Source: Candidatus Poribacteria bacterium
GTDB lineage: Bacteria; Poribacteria; WGA-4E; WGA-3G
Length of the DNA stretch: 64,000 nucleotides
Reading direction: 5' to 3'
NCBI GenBank assembly: GCA_022826805.1
Contig: JAJDUH010000021.1
Span: 1 to 64,000, forward strand
Of the stretch, positions 33,818-43,204 are shown piece after piece (within the stretch, counting starts at the first letter, position 1; each line of letters begins with the position of its first letter). The position numbers and the translations under genes are program-made. Under the pieces are notes generated by a model, which ran no database searches, was not told the origin of the DNA, and was given only the letters and a program-made list of their open reading frames with translations.

Positions 33818-35005
33818 ATGGAAAATTTACCACTTAGCGTTTTAATCCTCAGTTCAATCGGCAAAATTCTCATCATCGTCCATTTGCTACTTATCGGTGT
33901 GATGGCAATGATTTGGTCAGAGCGTCGGGTGAGTGGATGGATGCAGGATCGGCTTGGACCGAATCGGGTTGGCTTCCAAGGAATCCTGCAGCCGGTTGCA
34001 GATGGGCTAAAGTTCCTCTTTAAGGAGGATCTCATTCCAAACCATGTAGATAAACCGCTCTACGTCCTTGCGCCAGCAATGCTGTTAGTTCCAGCACTTG
34101 TTACAGTTGCAGTTGTGCCGTTTGGGAGTTCTATCACGATACTTGGACACGAAATACCGCTCCAGATTGCGGATATCAACATCGGTATTCTGTATATCTT
34201 AGCGATAACGTCCCTTGGTGTCTACGGTGTTGTACTTGGAGCGTGGGCATCTAATAACAAGTATTCGCTTTTAGGTGGTCTACGTTCATCAGCACAAATG
34301 ATTAGTTATGAATTGACACTCGGATTGGCGATTATCGGGCTGCTGATGTTGACCAGTTCGCTTAGCCTTCGAGAAATCGCGAAAGCACAAGGTGCCTACC
34401 CGTGGCATTGGAATTTCCTGATTCACTTTCCTGCATTTTTAGCATTTACCACAGCGATGTTCGCAGAAACAAACCGCCTGCCGTTTGACCTTGCCGAAGC
34501 GGAACAGGAACTCGTCGCTGGGTATCACACAGAATACAGTAGCATGAAGTTTGCGATGTTTTTCATGGCGGAATATATGAACATGATTGTAGGTTCTGCT
34601 GTGGTGGTGACGCTTTTCCTTGGTGGATGGCACTTCTTTGGCTTAGAAACTATGGGTGGTCCGGTATGGAGTGGGATTATCTCGTTCGGCATCTTCTTTG
34701 TCAAAACAGCAATATTCCTGTTCGTGTTCATTTGGGTACGCTGGACGCTTCCGCGGTTTCGCTACGATCAACTCATGAACCTCGGTTGGAAGTTTCTGTT
34801 GCCCGTCACGTTAAGCTCTATTGTTGTAACCGGGGCGCTATGGATTACGACTGGCTCTCGCCTTGTGGTAGGCATCGGCAATGTGGTTGCTGCGCTTATC
34901 GTCGTATCAATTGTGGCGAGAATGCTTGTGATGGAAACCCCTGAACCAGCGATGCAGGATAGCGACAGTCGGCTCACATCGACTACGCTCGACGCGATAG
35001 AATAG
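33818..35005 (+). CDS. nuoH: NADH-quinone oxidoreductase subunit H
   Basis: NuoH is the membrane subunit at the quinone entry site. The 395-residue protein has about nine membrane spans, WSERRVSGWMQDRLGPNRVG near 30, QPVADGLKFLFKEDLIP near 54, and the acidic loop ETNRLPFDLAEAEQELVAGYHTEYS near 217 (split by position). AAGGAGAG precedes the ATG. It is followed after 11 bases by nuoJ; nuoI, normally between H and J, is absent and there is no room for it. Confidence 0.95.
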   Translation: MENLPLSVLILSSIGKILIIVHLLLIGVMAMIWSERRVSGWMQDRLGPNRVGFQGILQPVADGLKFLFKEDLIPNHVDKPLYVLAPAMLLVPALVTVAVVPFGSSITILGHEIPLQIADINIGILYILAITSLGVYGVVLGAWASNNKYSLLGGLRSSAQMISYELTLGLAIIGLLMLTSSLSLREIAKAQGAYPWHWNFLIHFPAFLAFTTAMFAETNRLPFDLAEAEQELVAGYHTEYSSMKFAMFFMAEYMNMIVGSAVVVTLFLGGWHFFGLETMGGPVWSGIISFGIFFVKTAIFLFVFIWVRWTLPRFRYDQLMNLGWKFLLPVTLSSIVVTGALWITTGSRLVVGIGNVVAALIVVSIVARMLVMETPEPAMQDSDSRLTSTTLDAIE

Positions 35006-35016
35006 GAGGCGCACTT

Positions 35017-35544
35017 ATGAATGCAGAACAGATTCTATTTATTCTCTTTGGAGCAGTCTCGCTGATTGGTGCCATTGCCGTAATATCGTTTCGGCATCCG
35101 ATTTATAGTGCGCTTTCGCTTATTGTGACTTTTTTTGCACAAGCAGGTTTGTTTCTGCTATTAGGCGCGCACTTCGTTGCTGCGGTCCAAGTGATCGTTT
35201 ATGCGGGTGCTATCATGGTGTTGTTTCTCTTTGTGATTATGCTTCTGAACCTCGGAACGCTTTCGGCAAAAGGTGCTTTAGGAGGTAAACTGAAGGGCTT
35301 TGCGATAATTTTAGGTATCTTGCTCGCTATCGAAGGCATCTATATTGCTACGAACGTACTCAACAATACCGCAATTGCCTCTGCACAACCGGCTGCAGCA
35401 TCACCTAACACCACGACTTATGACATTGGCGAACTCCTGTTCAGCAAGTATCTTTTACCCTTTGAGGTTACCTCGCTTATTCTATTGGCGGCATTAATTG
35501 GGGTTATCGTCCTCGTAAAACGTGAAAGTGAGAGCGAAAGCTAA
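35017..35544 (+). CDS. nuoJ: NADH-quinone oxidoreductase subunit J
   Basis: NuoJ (ND6) is a membrane-arm subunit with five spans. The 175-residue protein has the conserved start with HPIYSALSLIVTFFAQAGLFLLLGA near residues 27-52, the VQVIVYAGAIMVLFLFVIMLL third helix near 58-78 containing the pi-bulge region, and a final span near residue 145-168. TAGGAGGC precedes the ATG. Confidence 0.93.
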   Translation: MNAEQILFILFGAVSLIGAIAVISFRHPIYSALSLIVTFFAQAGLFLLLGAHFVAAVQVIVYAGAIMVLFLFVIMLLNLGTLSAKGALGGKLKGFAIILGILLAIEGIYIATNVLNNTAIASAQPAAASPNTTTYDIGELLFSKYLLPFEVTSLILLAALIGVIVLVKRESESES

Positions 35545-35592
35545 AAGCGGTTTTGGAGATAAAGCCTACAATTATTAGGAGAAAAAGTTTAG

Positions 35593-35892
35593 ATGGAATT
35601 AAAGTATTACCTCATTTTAAGCGCGCTTCTGTTTACAACAGGGGTAATCGGAGTCCTCGTCCGTAGGAACGCGATCATCATCTTTATGTGTATTGAATTG
35701 ATGTTGAACGCAGCGAACCTCGCTTTTGTAGCAATCAGTCGCAGCCTCGGCGAGGCGACTGGACAGGTGTTCGTCTTCTTCGTGATGACTGTCGCTGCCG
35801 CAGAGGTTGCGATTGGGCTTGCAATTATTGTTAGCGTCTTCAAACATCGTGAAACGATTAACGTGGATGAAGTTAATTCGTTGAAAGGCTGA
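35593..35892 (+). CDS. nuoK: NADH-quinone oxidoreductase subunit K
   Basis: NuoK (ND4L) is a three-helix subunit with conserved buried glutamates. The 99-residue protein has [28 protein letters not shown] (residues 20-47, Glu in helix 2) and [20 protein letters not shown] (Glu in helix 3), both hallmarks. Length is typical. A repeat element starts about eight bases after its stop. Confidence 0.95.
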   Translation: MELKYYLILSALLFTTGVIGVLVRRNAIIIFMCIELMLNAANLAFVAISRSLGEATGQVFVFFVMTVAAAEVAIGLAIIVSVFKHRETINVDEVNSLKG

Positions 35893-35899
35893 AAATTAG

Positions 35900-36024
35900 T
35901 AGCCGGTTCGTTCGCTACGCTCACTTTCAGTTATCAGTTGTTAGTTAATCGTGTGGTAGTTGTGAACGTTCCTAATCTCTAACAACGAATTACTGAAAAC
36001 CGATAACCGATAGCCGACAACCAT
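35900..36024 (+). repeat. MITE-like palindromic element E4 (nuoK-nuoL gap)
   Basis: The left part holds CGTTCGCTACGCTCAC (35909-35924) and CAGTTATCAGTTGTTAG; the right arm is CTGAAAACCGATAACCGATA then GCCGACAACC. The arms are roughly complementary. CGTTCGCTATGCTCAC recurs in E6. An AAGGT site follows before nuoL. Confidence 0.6.
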
Positions 36025-36039
36025 AAAAAAGGTAAAAAT

Positions 36040-37944
36040 ATGTCACTTGAATTAATCGTTGTCCTGTTAGTTGCTCCGTTCGTTGGGTTCCTGATTAACG
36101 GGTTGCTTGGAAAATGGCTTAAAGGGAACGAAAAACTGAGCGGGTGGATCGGCGCTTTAGCGGTGCTAATCTCCCTCATCTGTTCGATTATTGCCTTTAC
36201 CAGCGTTCACAGCGGTGCTACTCCGTTTGATGAAACACTTTATGAATGGATTACTGGGGAGTGGATTACTGGGGAGTCGTTCGCTTTCAATATCGGATTT
36301 CGAGTGGATGCGCTGACAACGGTCATGTTGCTGGTAATCACAGGTGTAGGATTCCTGATCCATGTGTATTCGATCGGCTATATGCACGGCGATGCGGGGT
36401 ACACTCGCTATTTTGCGTACCTAAATCTATTTGTGTTCGCGATGCTAATTCTGGTCCTCGGCAATAATTATTTAATGATGTTTGTCGGATGGGAAGGGGT
36501 CGGGCTTTGCTCCTACCTGCTGATTGGGTTCTGGTATGATAAAAAATCGGCGACGGATGCTGGCAAAAAAGCGTTTATTGTGAACAGGATTGGTGATTTC
36601 GGTTTCCTGTTAGGAATGTTTACGCTATTTGCGGCGTTCGGAACCCTCGATTTCTCATCAGTATTCGATGCTGCTGAGGCAGATAATTTCCAGAAAGTCT
36701 TTGGAAGCAGCACCCTCGTGATTGCGACATTGCTACTCTTTGTTGGCGCGATAGGTAAATCGGCACAGATCCCTCTTTACGTATGGTTACCAGATGCGAT
36801 GGAGGGTCCAACACCTGTCAGTGCGTTGATTCATGCTGCGACAATGGTAACAGCAGGTGTATATATGGTCGCACGCTCTGCCGTGCTTTACAATATAGCA
36901 CACACAGGCGAAATTGTCGCATGGATCGGTGTCCTGACGGCATTCTTCGCGGCGACGATTGCATTGACACAAAATGACATCAAGCGTATCCTCGCCTATT
37001 CCACGGTAAGTCAACTGGGATATATGTTCGTCGGGGTTGGTGTTGGTGCTTATGCATCTGGTATTTTCCACTTGGTAACACATGCCTTCTTTAAAGGGCT
37101 GATGTTCCTCACTGCTGGCAGCGTGATGCACGCGATGGCGAATGAATTGGATATGCGGAAGATGGGCGGTTTAAAAGCGAAGATGCCGATAACGCATTGG
37201 ACATTTTTTGTTGGTGCGCTCGCTATCGCAGGATTCCCGTTCCTGAGCGGTTTCTGGAGCAAAGACGAAATTCTACACAGCGCATGGGGAAGCTCTCCGA
37301 TAATTTATGTTATCGGGTTAGTCACGGCTTTCTTGACAGCATTTTATATGTTCCGCCTGATCTTTGTGACCTTTTATGGTGAATCTCGTGCAGCACCAGA
37401 GGTTGCTTCACACGTACACGAATCACCTCCGGTGATGTGGGTGCCGTTAGCAATTTTAGCGATTCCCTCTGCCTTAATCGGCTTGCTTCTCGGTTGGGGT
37501 GGACACGACAGCTGGTTCCACCACTTCACGAAAGGCGTGTTTCCAGAAGCACACCATGAGGCATCGGGTAATGTCATCTTGTTTATGGTAATATCATCGA
37601 TCGTCGGTTTGGCGGGTATTGCGTTCGCATGGTCACGTTACCGCGAACGGGTGCCATCTGATGAACCTACCAATGCATTACATAAACTTCTTGCGAACAA
37701 GTACTATATTGATGAAGTGTACAATTCCCTCATCGTGCAACCGATTAAAAACGGTTCCCATTTCCTTCTCTGGCAACTCGTTGATAACGGTATCATTGAT
37801 GGCATAGTCAACGGTGTGGCTTCCATTGTCCGATTTATTGGCGGACTACTGCGGCGGCTCCAAACAGGAATCGTCCAAGCGTACATTGTTTCAATGGTTC
37901 TGGGAATTGTATTATTCCTTGCGTACTATCTGTTTTTTGCTTAA
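36040..37944 (+). CDS. nuoL: NADH-quinone oxidoreductase subunit L
   Basis: NuoL (ND5) is the distal antiporter-like, proton-pumping subunit. The 634-residue protein has about 16 spans, the MMFVGWEGVGLCSYLLIGFW helix near 147-166 with the key Glu, and the proton-channel region PLYVWLPDAMEGPTPVSALIHAATMV, residues 246-271. The long C-terminal part includes the amphipathic lateral helix expected of NuoL. Two in-frame copies of TGGATTACTGGGGAG make the short repeat WITGEWITGES near residue 71. Confidence 0.95.
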   Translation: MSLELIVVLLVAPFVGFLINGLLGKWLKGNEKLSGWIGALAVLISLICSIIAFTSVHSGATPFDETLYEWITGEWITGESFAFNIGFRVDALTTVMLLVITGVGFLIHVYSIGYMHGDAGYTRYFAYLNLFVFAMLILVLGNNYLMMFVGWEGVGLCSYLLIGFWYDKKSATDAGKKAFIVNRIGDFGFLLGMFTLFAAFGTLDFSSVFDAAEADNFQKVFGSSTLVIATLLLFVGAIGKSAQIPLYVWLPDAMEGPTPVSALIHAATMVTAGVYMVARSAVLYNIAHTGEIVAWIGVLTAFFAATIALTQNDIKRILAYSTVSQLGYMFVGVGVGAYASGIFHLVTHAFFKGLMFLTAGSVMHAMANELDMRKMGGLKAKMPITHWTFFVGALAIAGFPFLSGFWSKDEILHSAWGSSPIIYVIGLVTAFLTAFYMFRLIFVTFYGESRAAPEVASHVHESPPVMWVPLAILAIPSALIGLLLGWGGHDSWFHHFTKGVFPEAHHEASGNVILFMVISSIVGLAGIAFAWSRYRERVPSDEPTNALHKLLANKYYIDEVYNSLIVQPIKNGSHFLLWQLVDNGIIDGIVNGVASIVRFIGGLLRRLQTGIVQAYIVSMVLGIVLFLAYYLFFA

Positions 37945-38023
37945 ATCGTCGGTATTGTGACATGGTGCGGTGTTCCTGTACCCACACCCTTCCTTTTTTA
38001 GAAAACGCTAATGGAGGAAGAAG

Positions 38024-38443
38024 ATGAAACAAACTCCCATTCGACCAAGAGGTCTGCCCAACAAAGAGGTTGCTGGGATATGCGGCGTTGCAAGGTTGAC
38101 AGATAAAGCACGGGCTGCTCATGCTGGGAACATCGGAGCGTATAAATACGGTGTTGATTCCGAGCAGGATACAGCGATTTTATCCTTTCTTGGTATTTCG
38201 GCAGAGACGTTTCAGGAAACCGCTGTCCGGATTGATAATGATGTTAGACTGGGTGCCTGGGTGCTGGACCACTGTGGAAGATCAGATAAAGAGATCTCAG
38301 CGTTCAATCGGAAGTTAAGATCTTGGTGGAAAAGTAAAATACCTGAGGACAACTTTTCAAAGCACCGTCGTAAATTGGCACAGCAAAGTGAAGAGCGTTT
38401 CCATTCTTGGTCTAATCCTTGGTGGTTTATTTTCAGGCGGTAA
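38024..38443 (+). CDS. DUF5069 domain protein
   Basis: The 139-residue soluble protein has the DUF5069 pattern: ARLTDKARAAHAGNIGAYKY near residues 23-42, then FLGISAETFQETAV, and a later VLDHCGRSDKEISAFNRKL segment. The family is uncharacterised and occurs in Planctomycetes, Verrucomicrobia and related groups. The C-terminal ~35 residues are basic and end in WWFIFRR. AATGGAGGAAGAAG precedes the ATG. It lies between nuoL and nuoM in the same direction; no known complex I role. Confidence 0.75.
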   Translation: MKQTPIRPRGLPNKEVAGICGVARLTDKARAAHAGNIGAYKYGVDSEQDTAILSFLGISAETFQETAVRIDNDVRLGAWVLDHCGRSDKEISAFNRKLRSWWKSKIPEDNFSKHRRKLAQQSEERFHSWSNPWWFIFRR

Positions 38444-38522
38444 TTTACTCCTTCAAGAAAGAATTACGACGACCACAGGTCGCGCCTATCGATGAGAGTT
38501 CGTTATCCTAAAGGAGGTATCT

Positions 38523-40091
38523 TTGTTACTTTCAACAGTCATTTTTTTACCACTGCTCGGCGTGATAGCAATTGCGTTGCTTAGAGGGTTGGGAGCAGCT
38601 GCTATCAAAGGCATAGCACTTGTTATCGGGCTTCTGACGTTTGTTATCTCGTTGGGGCTTTATACGGGATTTGACGCAACGACAGCAACCTTCCAACACG
38701 TTGTTATCCAAGAAGGGTGGATCCCCGATTCAGGTATAAGCTACCGTATCGGTATTGACGGTATTTCACTGTGGTTAGTGTTACTGACGACACTCCTAAC
38801 ACCGGTGTGTATCCTCGCTGCGTGGAATTCAATCGAGAAGGGATTGAGCGGTTTCATGATGTCGCTTCTCGCGCTTGAAACAGGGATGCTGGGTGTCTTC
38901 TGTTCATTGGATCTATTCCTCTTTTTCGTATTTTGGGAATCGATGCTGATCCCGATGTACTTCCTTATCGGTATTTGGGGTGGAGAACGTCGAATTTACG
39001 CGACTGTGAAGTTCGTGCTCTATACGATGGCGGGCAGTGCGTTGATGCTCGTCGGCATTTTAGCACTGTATTTCCAAAATGACAACAGTTTCGACCTGAC
39101 CCAGCTAAGTGGTCCATTTAGACATTCGGACCTGTTATTCCTCGGGTTCTTCATTGCGTTCGCTATTAAGGTGCCGCTCTTCCCGTTCCACACATGGCTC
39201 CCAGATGCACATGTTGAAGCACCTACGGTGGGGAGTGTTATCCTTGCTGGCGTCCTACTAAAGATGGGAACCTATGGCATAATTCGATTTTGCCTTCCAC
39301 TTTTCCCAGATGCCGCAGCTAAATTCACACCACTGATAGTTACGCTTGCGGTCATCGGTATCATCTATGGGGCATTGGTGGCTATGGTGCAACCGGATCT
39401 CAAGAAACTTGTCGCCTATTCGAGTGTAAGTCACCTTGGCTTCGTTGTGCTGGGACTTTTTTCAAGAAATCCAGCAGGGATTCAGGGAAGCATGTTGCAA
39501 ATGATTAATCACGGCTTAAGCACGGGCGCGTTGTTCCTCTTAGTTGGAATGATCTATGAGCGACGACATAGCAGAATGATTGTCGATTTTGGTGGCTTGT
39601 CAAAACAGATGCCGATCTTCGCTACAATTTTTATGGTTGTGACGTTGTCGTCCATTGGGTTACCAGGTTTGAATGGGTTCGTTGGTGAATATATGATACT
39701 GCTCGGCAGTTTTGTTGAGGGCGCTTTCTCTAAGGTCCATGTAGTTTTCGCAACCGCAGGCGTGATCCTCGCAGCGGTGTATATGTTGTGGATGTTCCAA
39801 CGGGTGATGTTCGGAACATTGGATAAGACAAACGCAGAACTACCGGATTTGAACGCTCGCGAAATCGTTGTGATGCTTCCGATTCTGCTGTTTATTGTCT
39901 GGATTGGCGTTTATCCAAAACCTTTTCTGAGTAAGATGGAAAGATCAGTAGGGGTTGTTGTGACACAGGTGAAGGCTCAATCTGCTGCGGGATATATAGA
40001 GAAACGGGGTTTGCCAGATAGTGAACTCGCGCTACAGGGAACGGAGCACGGACAGCATGAAAAGAGTGAAAAGGAGGCACAGACGAAGTAA
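38523..40091 (+). CDS. nuoM: NADH-quinone oxidoreductase subunit M
   Basis: NuoM (ND4) is an antiporter-like membrane subunit. The 522-residue protein has about 14 spans, LFFVFWESMLIPMYFLIGIWGG near 138-159 with the key Glu, and PLFPFHTWLPDAHVEAPTVGSVILAGVLLKMG near 217-248. The start is TTG 38523, placed five bases after AAGGAGG. The C-terminal ~45 residues are polar and rich in Glu, His and Lys. It ends directly at the GTG of the next gene. Confidence 0.93.
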   Translation: MLLSTVIFLPLLGVIAIALLRGLGAAAIKGIALVIGLLTFVISLGLYTGFDATTATFQHVVIQEGWIPDSGISYRIGIDGISLWLVLLTTLLTPVCILAAWNSIEKGLSGFMMSLLALETGMLGVFCSLDLFLFFVFWESMLIPMYFLIGIWGGERRIYATVKFVLYTMAGSALMLVGILALYFQNDNSFDLTQLSGPFRHSDLLFLGFFIAFAIKVPLFPFHTWLPDAHVEAPTVGSVILAGVLLKMGTYGIIRFCLPLFPDAAAKFTPLIVTLAVIGIIYGALVAMVQPDLKKLVAYSSVSHLGFVVLGLFSRNPAGIQGSMLQMINHGLSTGALFLLVGMIYERRHSRMIVDFGGLSKQMPIFATIFMVVTLSSIGLPGLNGFVGEYMILLGSFVEGAFSKVHVVFATAGVILAAVYMLWMFQRVMFGTLDKTNAELPDLNAREIVVMLPILLFIVWIGVYPKPFLSKMERSVGVVVTQVKAQSAAGYIEKRGLPDSELALQGTEHGQHEKSEKEAQTK

Positions 40092-41576
40092 GTGAAGTCA
40101 AAACTTTCATTTTGTCTTATTCTTTGTGTAATTTTGGGGCTTGCGCTATCAGTTTCAATAGAAGCATTCGGTGCAGATGATGCACACGGCGATGGTGCAC
40201 ATCACGGAGGGGTCGATGGGGCGAAATTGCCGCTTTGGAGTATCATCCCATTTGTTGGTATTTTACTTTCAATCGCAATTTTCCCTCTCGTTTTAGACTC
40301 ACATTTTCTTGTCCACCACGGGGGGAAGATGTCATTGGCATGGGCGTTAATCTTCGCGATTCCCTATCTCATAGCTTTTCGAGGGGACGCTTTTTACGAC
40401 ATTCTGCACATCTACCTAATAGATTACATCCCATTCATCATTTTATTGTGGGGATTGTTCACGGTTGCAGGCGGGATTCTCGTGCGCGGCACATTGCGTG
40501 GCACACCGATAGTTAACACGCTCCTATTGCTTATCGGCACTGCTATCGCTTCATGGGTCGGTACAACGGGTGCCTCAATGCTCCTCATTCGTCCGTTAAT
40601 TCGAGCGAACGCGTATCGACAGAACAAAGTTCACCTGATCATCTTCTTCATCTTTCTGGTCAGCAACATCGGTGGTTCTTTAACGCCGTTAGGTGATCCA
40701 CCGCTCTTTTTAGGCTTCTTGCACGGCGTGCCTTTCTTCTGGACGACAACGGCACTTTTTCCACACATGCTATTCATAAGCGTTATTCTAATTGTGCTCT
40801 TCTTTGTGGTAGACACGTTTATGTTTAAACGGGAAGGCGGTGTAGTCCCAGATGATGGAACCAGTGAACCGCTCCGCGTAGATGGGCTTTTCAACCTCAG
40901 CTTCCTGCTCGGTATCGTTGCCGCCGTTTTAATGAGTGGTACGTTCAAGTGGGGAGAAGTTAACATTCTCGGTGTTCATGTATATTGGCAAAATATCGCT
41001 CGTGACGTGTTGATTGTTATTATGGGGTTATTGTCGCTCCAGTTTACACCCTTCAGCGGGCAATTGCGTCAAGCAAACGAGTTCTCATGGGAACCCATTG
41101 AAGAGGTTGCAAAGGTATTCGCCGGTATCTTTATGACGATTATTCCGGCGTTAGCGATCTTAAAGGCTGGTGAAAACGGTGCGTTACGTGGGTTAATTGT
41201 GGCAATAAAAGAACCGCTGCACTACTTCTGGGTGACCGGCGTTTTATCGAGTTTCTTAGACAATGCGCCGACTTATTTGACGTTTTTTAACACAGCACTT
41301 GGCAAATTACATCTCACCGAAGCCTTAGTCCCGGATATTTTGTATGGAAAATTGACAGATCCCGAACATTTAGAGTTCGTCAGATTGCTAACGGCTATTT
41401 CTGTGGGTGCTGTTTTTATGGGTGCGAATACCTATATCGGCAACGCTCCGAATTTCATGGTGAAAGCAATAGCGGAACAAAGCGGTATCCGTATGCCAAG
41501 CTTTTTCGGATATATGATCTGGTCAGTCGTAATTTTGGTCCCGCTTTTTGTGATTGTGACGTTTGTGTTTTTATAG
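40092..41576 (+). CDS. NhaD/CitMHS-type sodium:proton antiporter
   Basis: The 494-residue protein has an apparent N-terminal signal-like segment, a His-rich linker (DDAHGDGAHHGGVDG, residues 29-43), then about 11 membrane spans. Motifs VGTTGASMLLIRPLIRANAYR near 155-176 and VSNIGGSLTPLGDPPLFLGFL near 190-210 are characteristic of the ion-transporter superfamily branch usually annotated as sodium:proton antiporter. The GTG start immediately follows the nuoM stop. Its place between nuoM and nuoN suggests coupling of proton pumping and sodium cycling, which is inference. Confidence 0.8.
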   Translation: MKSKLSFCLILCVILGLALSVSIEAFGADDAHGDGAHHGGVDGAKLPLWSIIPFVGILLSIAIFPLVLDSHFLVHHGGKMSLAWALIFAIPYLIAFRGDAFYDILHIYLIDYIPFIILLWGLFTVAGGILVRGTLRGTPIVNTLLLLIGTAIASWVGTTGASMLLIRPLIRANAYRQNKVHLIIFFIFLVSNIGGSLTPLGDPPLFLGFLHGVPFFWTTTALFPHMLFISVILIVLFFVVDTFMFKREGGVVPDDGTSEPLRVDGLFNLSFLLGIVAAVLMSGTFKWGEVNILGVHVYWQNIARDVLIVIMGLLSLQFTPFSGQLRQANEFSWEPIEEVAKVFAGIFMTIIPALAILKAGENGALRGLIVAIKEPLHYFWVTGVLSSFLDNAPTYLTFFNTALGKLHLTEALVPDILYGKLTDPEHLEFVRLLTAISVGAVFMGANTYIGNAPNFMVKAIAEQSGIRMPSFFGYMIWSVVILVPLFVIVTFVFL

Positions 41577-41680
41577 TTGTCAGTCGTCAGTTATCAGTCG
41601 TCAGTTAAAGGGTTTCCTCCTTGTTTAACCGCAGACCTCTTGTAACTGTTAACTGAAAACCGTTAACTGAAAACTATCAA
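41574..41680 (+). repeat. MITE-like palindromic element E5 (antiporter-nuoN gap)
   Basis: TAGTTGTCAGTCGTCAGTTATCAGTCG begins with the TAG stop codon of the antiporter gene (split: left arm 41574-41607). The right arm AACTGTTAACTGAAAACCGT to about 41680 is its imperfect complement. AAAGGAG for nuoN follows at once. Confidence 0.65.
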
Positions 41681-41692
41681 AGGAGATTTTGA

Positions 41693-43123
41693 ATGCCAGT
41701 AATTAACTGGGAATTGCTGATGCCGGAACTGGTGATTGCTTTGACGTTGCTCATTGTTCTCGTCTTTGACCTATTTGATTCCATTTCCAAAAGGACTCTC
41801 GAAATAATGACGATGATTGGTATTGGAGTTGCTTTAGGGACGACTATCCAGATGTACCGACATGGCACAACCGGTACCCAATTCAATGAAATGCTCGAGG
41901 TAGATAATTTCTCGCTTTTCTTTAATATCATCTTCCTTATCTCAACAGCTTTAGTCGTTTTGATTTCGACGAACTACTTAGGGGGTAAAGGAAGAAAGCA
42001 AGGACCTTACTATCTACTTATCTTACTTGCAACACTCGGTATGATGTTAATGGCTGCAGGCAATGAGTTAATTATCGTTTTCCTCGGCTTGGAACTGATG
42101 TCGTTATCGCTGTATGTGTTGGCGGGCTATTTCCGAGAGAGTCCTGCTTCAAGTGAGGCGGGGATGAAATATCTATTGCTTGGCGCGTTTGCGAGTGCGT
42201 TCTTTCTTTATGGAATTGCCTTGATTTACGGCGGTGCCGGAACAACGAGTGTGCCAGCAATCGCTGAAGCGGTCACGTCTCCGAATAAATCACCACTGCT
42301 ATTAGCCGGGATGTTCCTGCTTATCGTTGGGTTCGGTTTTAAGGTCGCGATTGTCCCTTTCCACCAATGGGCACCCGACGTTTATGAAGGCGCACCGACA
42401 ACAATAGCAGCGTTTATCTCCGCGGGACCAAAAGCGGCAGGTTTTGCGGCATTTCTCAGAATTTTCATGGAAGCGTTGCCAAATTTGCAAGTTGAATGGA
42501 GTGGTGTTCTCATTGTATTAGCGATGCTGACGATGACGGTTGGGAATGTTATTGCGATTGCACAAACCAATATCAAACGGATGCTGGCGTATTCGAGTGT
42601 TGCACACGCTGGCTATGTATTGATAGGTTTAGCAGCGGCAAACGATGGCGGTATCTCCAGCGCGATGCTCTACCTTCTGATTTATTGTGTGATGAACATT
42701 GGCGCATTCGGGGCGGTTATCTTGGCAAAAACTGCCGATGGCGAGAGCCTTATGATTTCCGATTATGCGGGACTCGGACTGCGAAAGCCGCTACTTGCCA
42801 TGCTTATGTCAGTAATGCTTTTGTCGCTTGCAGGCTTCCCACCGACTGCTGGATTTATTGGAAAATTCTACATTTTCAAATCAGCGGTTCAGGCGGGGCA
42901 CATTTGGCTCGTTATTATCGGTGCCATCAACACTGCGATAGCGGCGTTCTACTACCTGCGCGTTGTTGTAACAATGTATATGCGCGAACCGGAAGAGGAA
43001 CTGGAGTTTAGCCCATATTCCTCAACCCTCGTTATCGGATTAATCATCGCGGCGATCGGTGTGTTGCTTATCGGCATTCTACCATCGCTCATGCTTGGTC
43101 CAGCGCAGAACTCAGTTTTTTAA
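41693..43123 (+). CDS. nuoN: NADH-quinone oxidoreductase subunit N
   Basis: NuoN (ND2) is the third antiporter-like membrane subunit. The 476-residue protein has about 14 spans, LIIVFLGLELMSLSLYVLAGY near 124-144 with the key Glu, FKVAIVPFHQWAPDVYEGAPTT near 220-241, and NIKRMLAYSSVAHAGY near 292-307. AAAGGAG lies before the ATG. It closes the complex I cluster. Confidence 0.95.
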   Translation: MPVINWELLMPELVIALTLLIVLVFDLFDSISKRTLEIMTMIGIGVALGTTIQMYRHGTTGTQFNEMLEVDNFSLFFNIIFLISTALVVLISTNYLGGKGRKQGPYYLLILLATLGMMLMAAGNELIIVFLGLELMSLSLYVLAGYFRESPASSEAGMKYLLLGAFASAFFLYGIALIYGGAGTTSVPAIAEAVTSPNKSPLLLAGMFLLIVGFGFKVAIVPFHQWAPDVYEGAPTTIAAFISAGPKAAGFAAFLRIFMEALPNLQVEWSGVLIVLAMLTMTVGNVIAIAQTNIKRMLAYSSVAHAGYVLIGLAAANDGGISSAMLYLLIYCVMNIGAFGAVILAKTADGESLMISDYAGLGLRKPLLAMLMSVMLLSLAGFPPTAGFIGKFYIFKSAVQAGHIWLVIIGAINTAIAAFYYLRVVVTMYMREPEEELEFSPYSSTLVIGLIIAAIGVLLIGILPSLMLGPAQNSVF

Positions 43124-43129
43124 TGGCTT

Positions 43130-43190
43130 AATAGTTATCAGTTATTAGTCCGTTCGCTATGCTCACTTGGCTGCTGAAAGCATAGCACCC
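43130..43190 (+). repeat. Palindromic repeat family, left-arm copy E6 (nuoN-oxidoreductase gap)
   Basis: AGTTATCAGTTATTAGTCCG followed by TTCGCTATGCTCACTTGGCTG matches the left half of element E4. No right arm was seen before the next ATG. Confidence 0.5.
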
Positions 43191-43204
43191 TAAGGGGTAA
43201 AAAA

